Positions 4,589-5,039 of a DNA stretch of 5,039 nucleotides are shown piece by piece. Origin of the DNA: JBEIHX01 sp044375455 (lineage in GTDB: Bacteria; Pseudomonadota; Alphaproteobacteria; Caulobacterales; Aquidulcibacteraceae); contig JBILMQ010000264.1 in the NCBI GenBank assembly GCA_044375455.1, positions 1 through 5,039 on the forward strand, read 5' to 3'. The notes under the pieces were generated by a model. It made no database searches, had not been told where the DNA came from, and saw only the letters and a list, made by a program, of their open reading frames with translations. Position numbers and translations under genes: made by a program. How positions within the stretch are numbered: the first letter of the stretch is position 1; each line of letters starts with the position of its first letter.

Positions 4589-5039
4589 GGCGCGCCTCCT
4601 CGCGGCTCTTGAGTTCCTGGCGCAACAGATCCTTGCGGATCTTGCCGACCGCGCTCATCGGCAGGGGCGTCTGGCGGATTTCGGCCGAGCGCGGACGTTT
4701 GAAACCGCTCATCGACATGCGACAGAACTCGATGAGCTCTTCTTCGGTGAGTGGATCGCCGGGGCGCACGCTGACCACGGCATGCACGCGTTCGCCCCAG
4801 GTGGCGTCCGGCGCAGCGATGACGGCCGCCTGCAGCACGCCGGGATGGCGCGCCAGCACGCTTTCGACCTCACTCGATGAGACATTCTCGCCGCCGGTCA
4901 CAATCATGTCCTTCAGCCGGTCAGTGACGTAAACGAAGCCGTCTTCGTCCATGTACCCGACATCGCCGGTGCGCACCCAACCATCGCTCAGAATGGCTGC
5001 GGTGAGCGCCGGCTGGTTGAGATAACCGCTGAACACCCC
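4581..5039 (-). CDS. Acyl-CoA ligase (ANL/AMP-binding family), C-terminal part
   Basis: Only the last 152 residues lie in the window; the frame continues past the right edge with no start in view. The family activates a carboxylic acid with ATP to an acyl-adenylate and then transfers it to coenzyme A. Full-length members have about 500-550 residues. Numbering from the valine at 5036, one sees GYLNQP (4-9), DGWVRTGDVGYMDEDGF (18-34) with the conserved Thr-Gly-Asp at 23-25, the hinge DRLKDMIVTGGENVSSSEVE (39-58), GERVHAVV (81-88), FKRP (112-115), and the final A10 motif SAVGKIRKDLLR (128-139), in which Lys132 is the expected adenylation lysine. All C-terminal motifs are intact. The N-terminal ATP- and substrate-binding domain is unseen, so substrate class (fatty acid, aromatic or terpenoid acid) is open. 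It is the most upstream visible gene of a minus-strand unit and overlaps the PhyH gene by 8 bp. Confidence 0.93.
   Translation of the reverse strand, partial: GVFSGYLNQPALTAAILSDGWVRTGDVGYMDEDGFVYVTDRLKDMIVTGGENVSSSEVESVLARHPGVLQAAVIAAPDATWGERVHAVVSVRPGDPLTEEELIEFCRMSMSGFKRPRSAEIRQTPLPMSAVGKIRKDLLRQELKSREEARHD
4595..4601 (-). promoter_or_regulatory. Ribosome binding site of the PhyH gene
   Basis: GAGGAGG on the minus strand lies 6 nt before the ATG at 4588-4586, within the final codons of the ligase gene. It supports that start and shows that PhyH can be initiated on its own, unlike the P450 start, which lacks such a site. Confidence 0.8.

Overview
This is a GC-rich window with no RNA gene, insertion sequence, integrase or CRISPR array that I can see. 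Base composition, purine-rich Shine-Dalgarno sites and the protein families present suggest a high-GC proteobacterium, most likely an alphaproteobacterium. That placement is inference, because no phylogenetic marker is in the window.

Layout: (1) Positions 1-653 hold no convincing gene. They contain short tandem repeats, a perfect 16-bp palindrome and a stem-loop, and form the long upstream region of the first gene. (2) 654-1067 (+) encodes a DUF1330 protein, followed 52 bp later by a 67-residue unknown protein (1120-1323, +). (3) 1324-1706 is a 383-bp gap between converging genes, with two more tandem repeats and a GC-rich hairpin. (4) 1707-2291 (-) encodes a single-domain VOC (glyoxalase/extradiol-dioxygenase fold) protein with an intact His/His/Glu metal-ligand pattern. 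(5) 2292-2525 is a spacer carrying two adjoining tandem arrays (12-bp and 13-bp units) and a 14-bp palindrome. (6) 2526-5039 (-) is a tightly packed three-gene unit, in transcription order: an acyl-CoA ligase (ANL family, only the C-terminal ~152 residues in the window), a PhyH-type Fe(II)/2-oxoglutarate dioxygenase and a soluble bacterial cytochrome P450. The ligase and PhyH genes overlap by 8 bp, and PhyH and P450 by 4 bp (ATGA).

How the genes could work together: the ligase would activate a carboxylic acid to its CoA thioester. The PhyH enzyme and the P450 are two chemically different hydroxylases, and the VOC protein downstream could act as a further metal-dependent oxygenase, isomerase or lyase. 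This looks like a pathway for breaking down or modifying a hydrophobic or terpenoid-like carboxylic acid. The substrate cannot be read from the sequence, and no ferredoxin or reductase for the P450 lies in the window.

The most unusual non-coding feature is the concentration of different 11-14 bp tandem repeats in every sizeable gap between genes, with none noticed inside the genes. I found no clear evidence of a wholly new biological system. The best leads are the coupled ligase-PhyH-P450 unit, the repeat-bearing leader of the VOC gene and the palindrome/stem-loop-rich leader of the DUF1330 gene.
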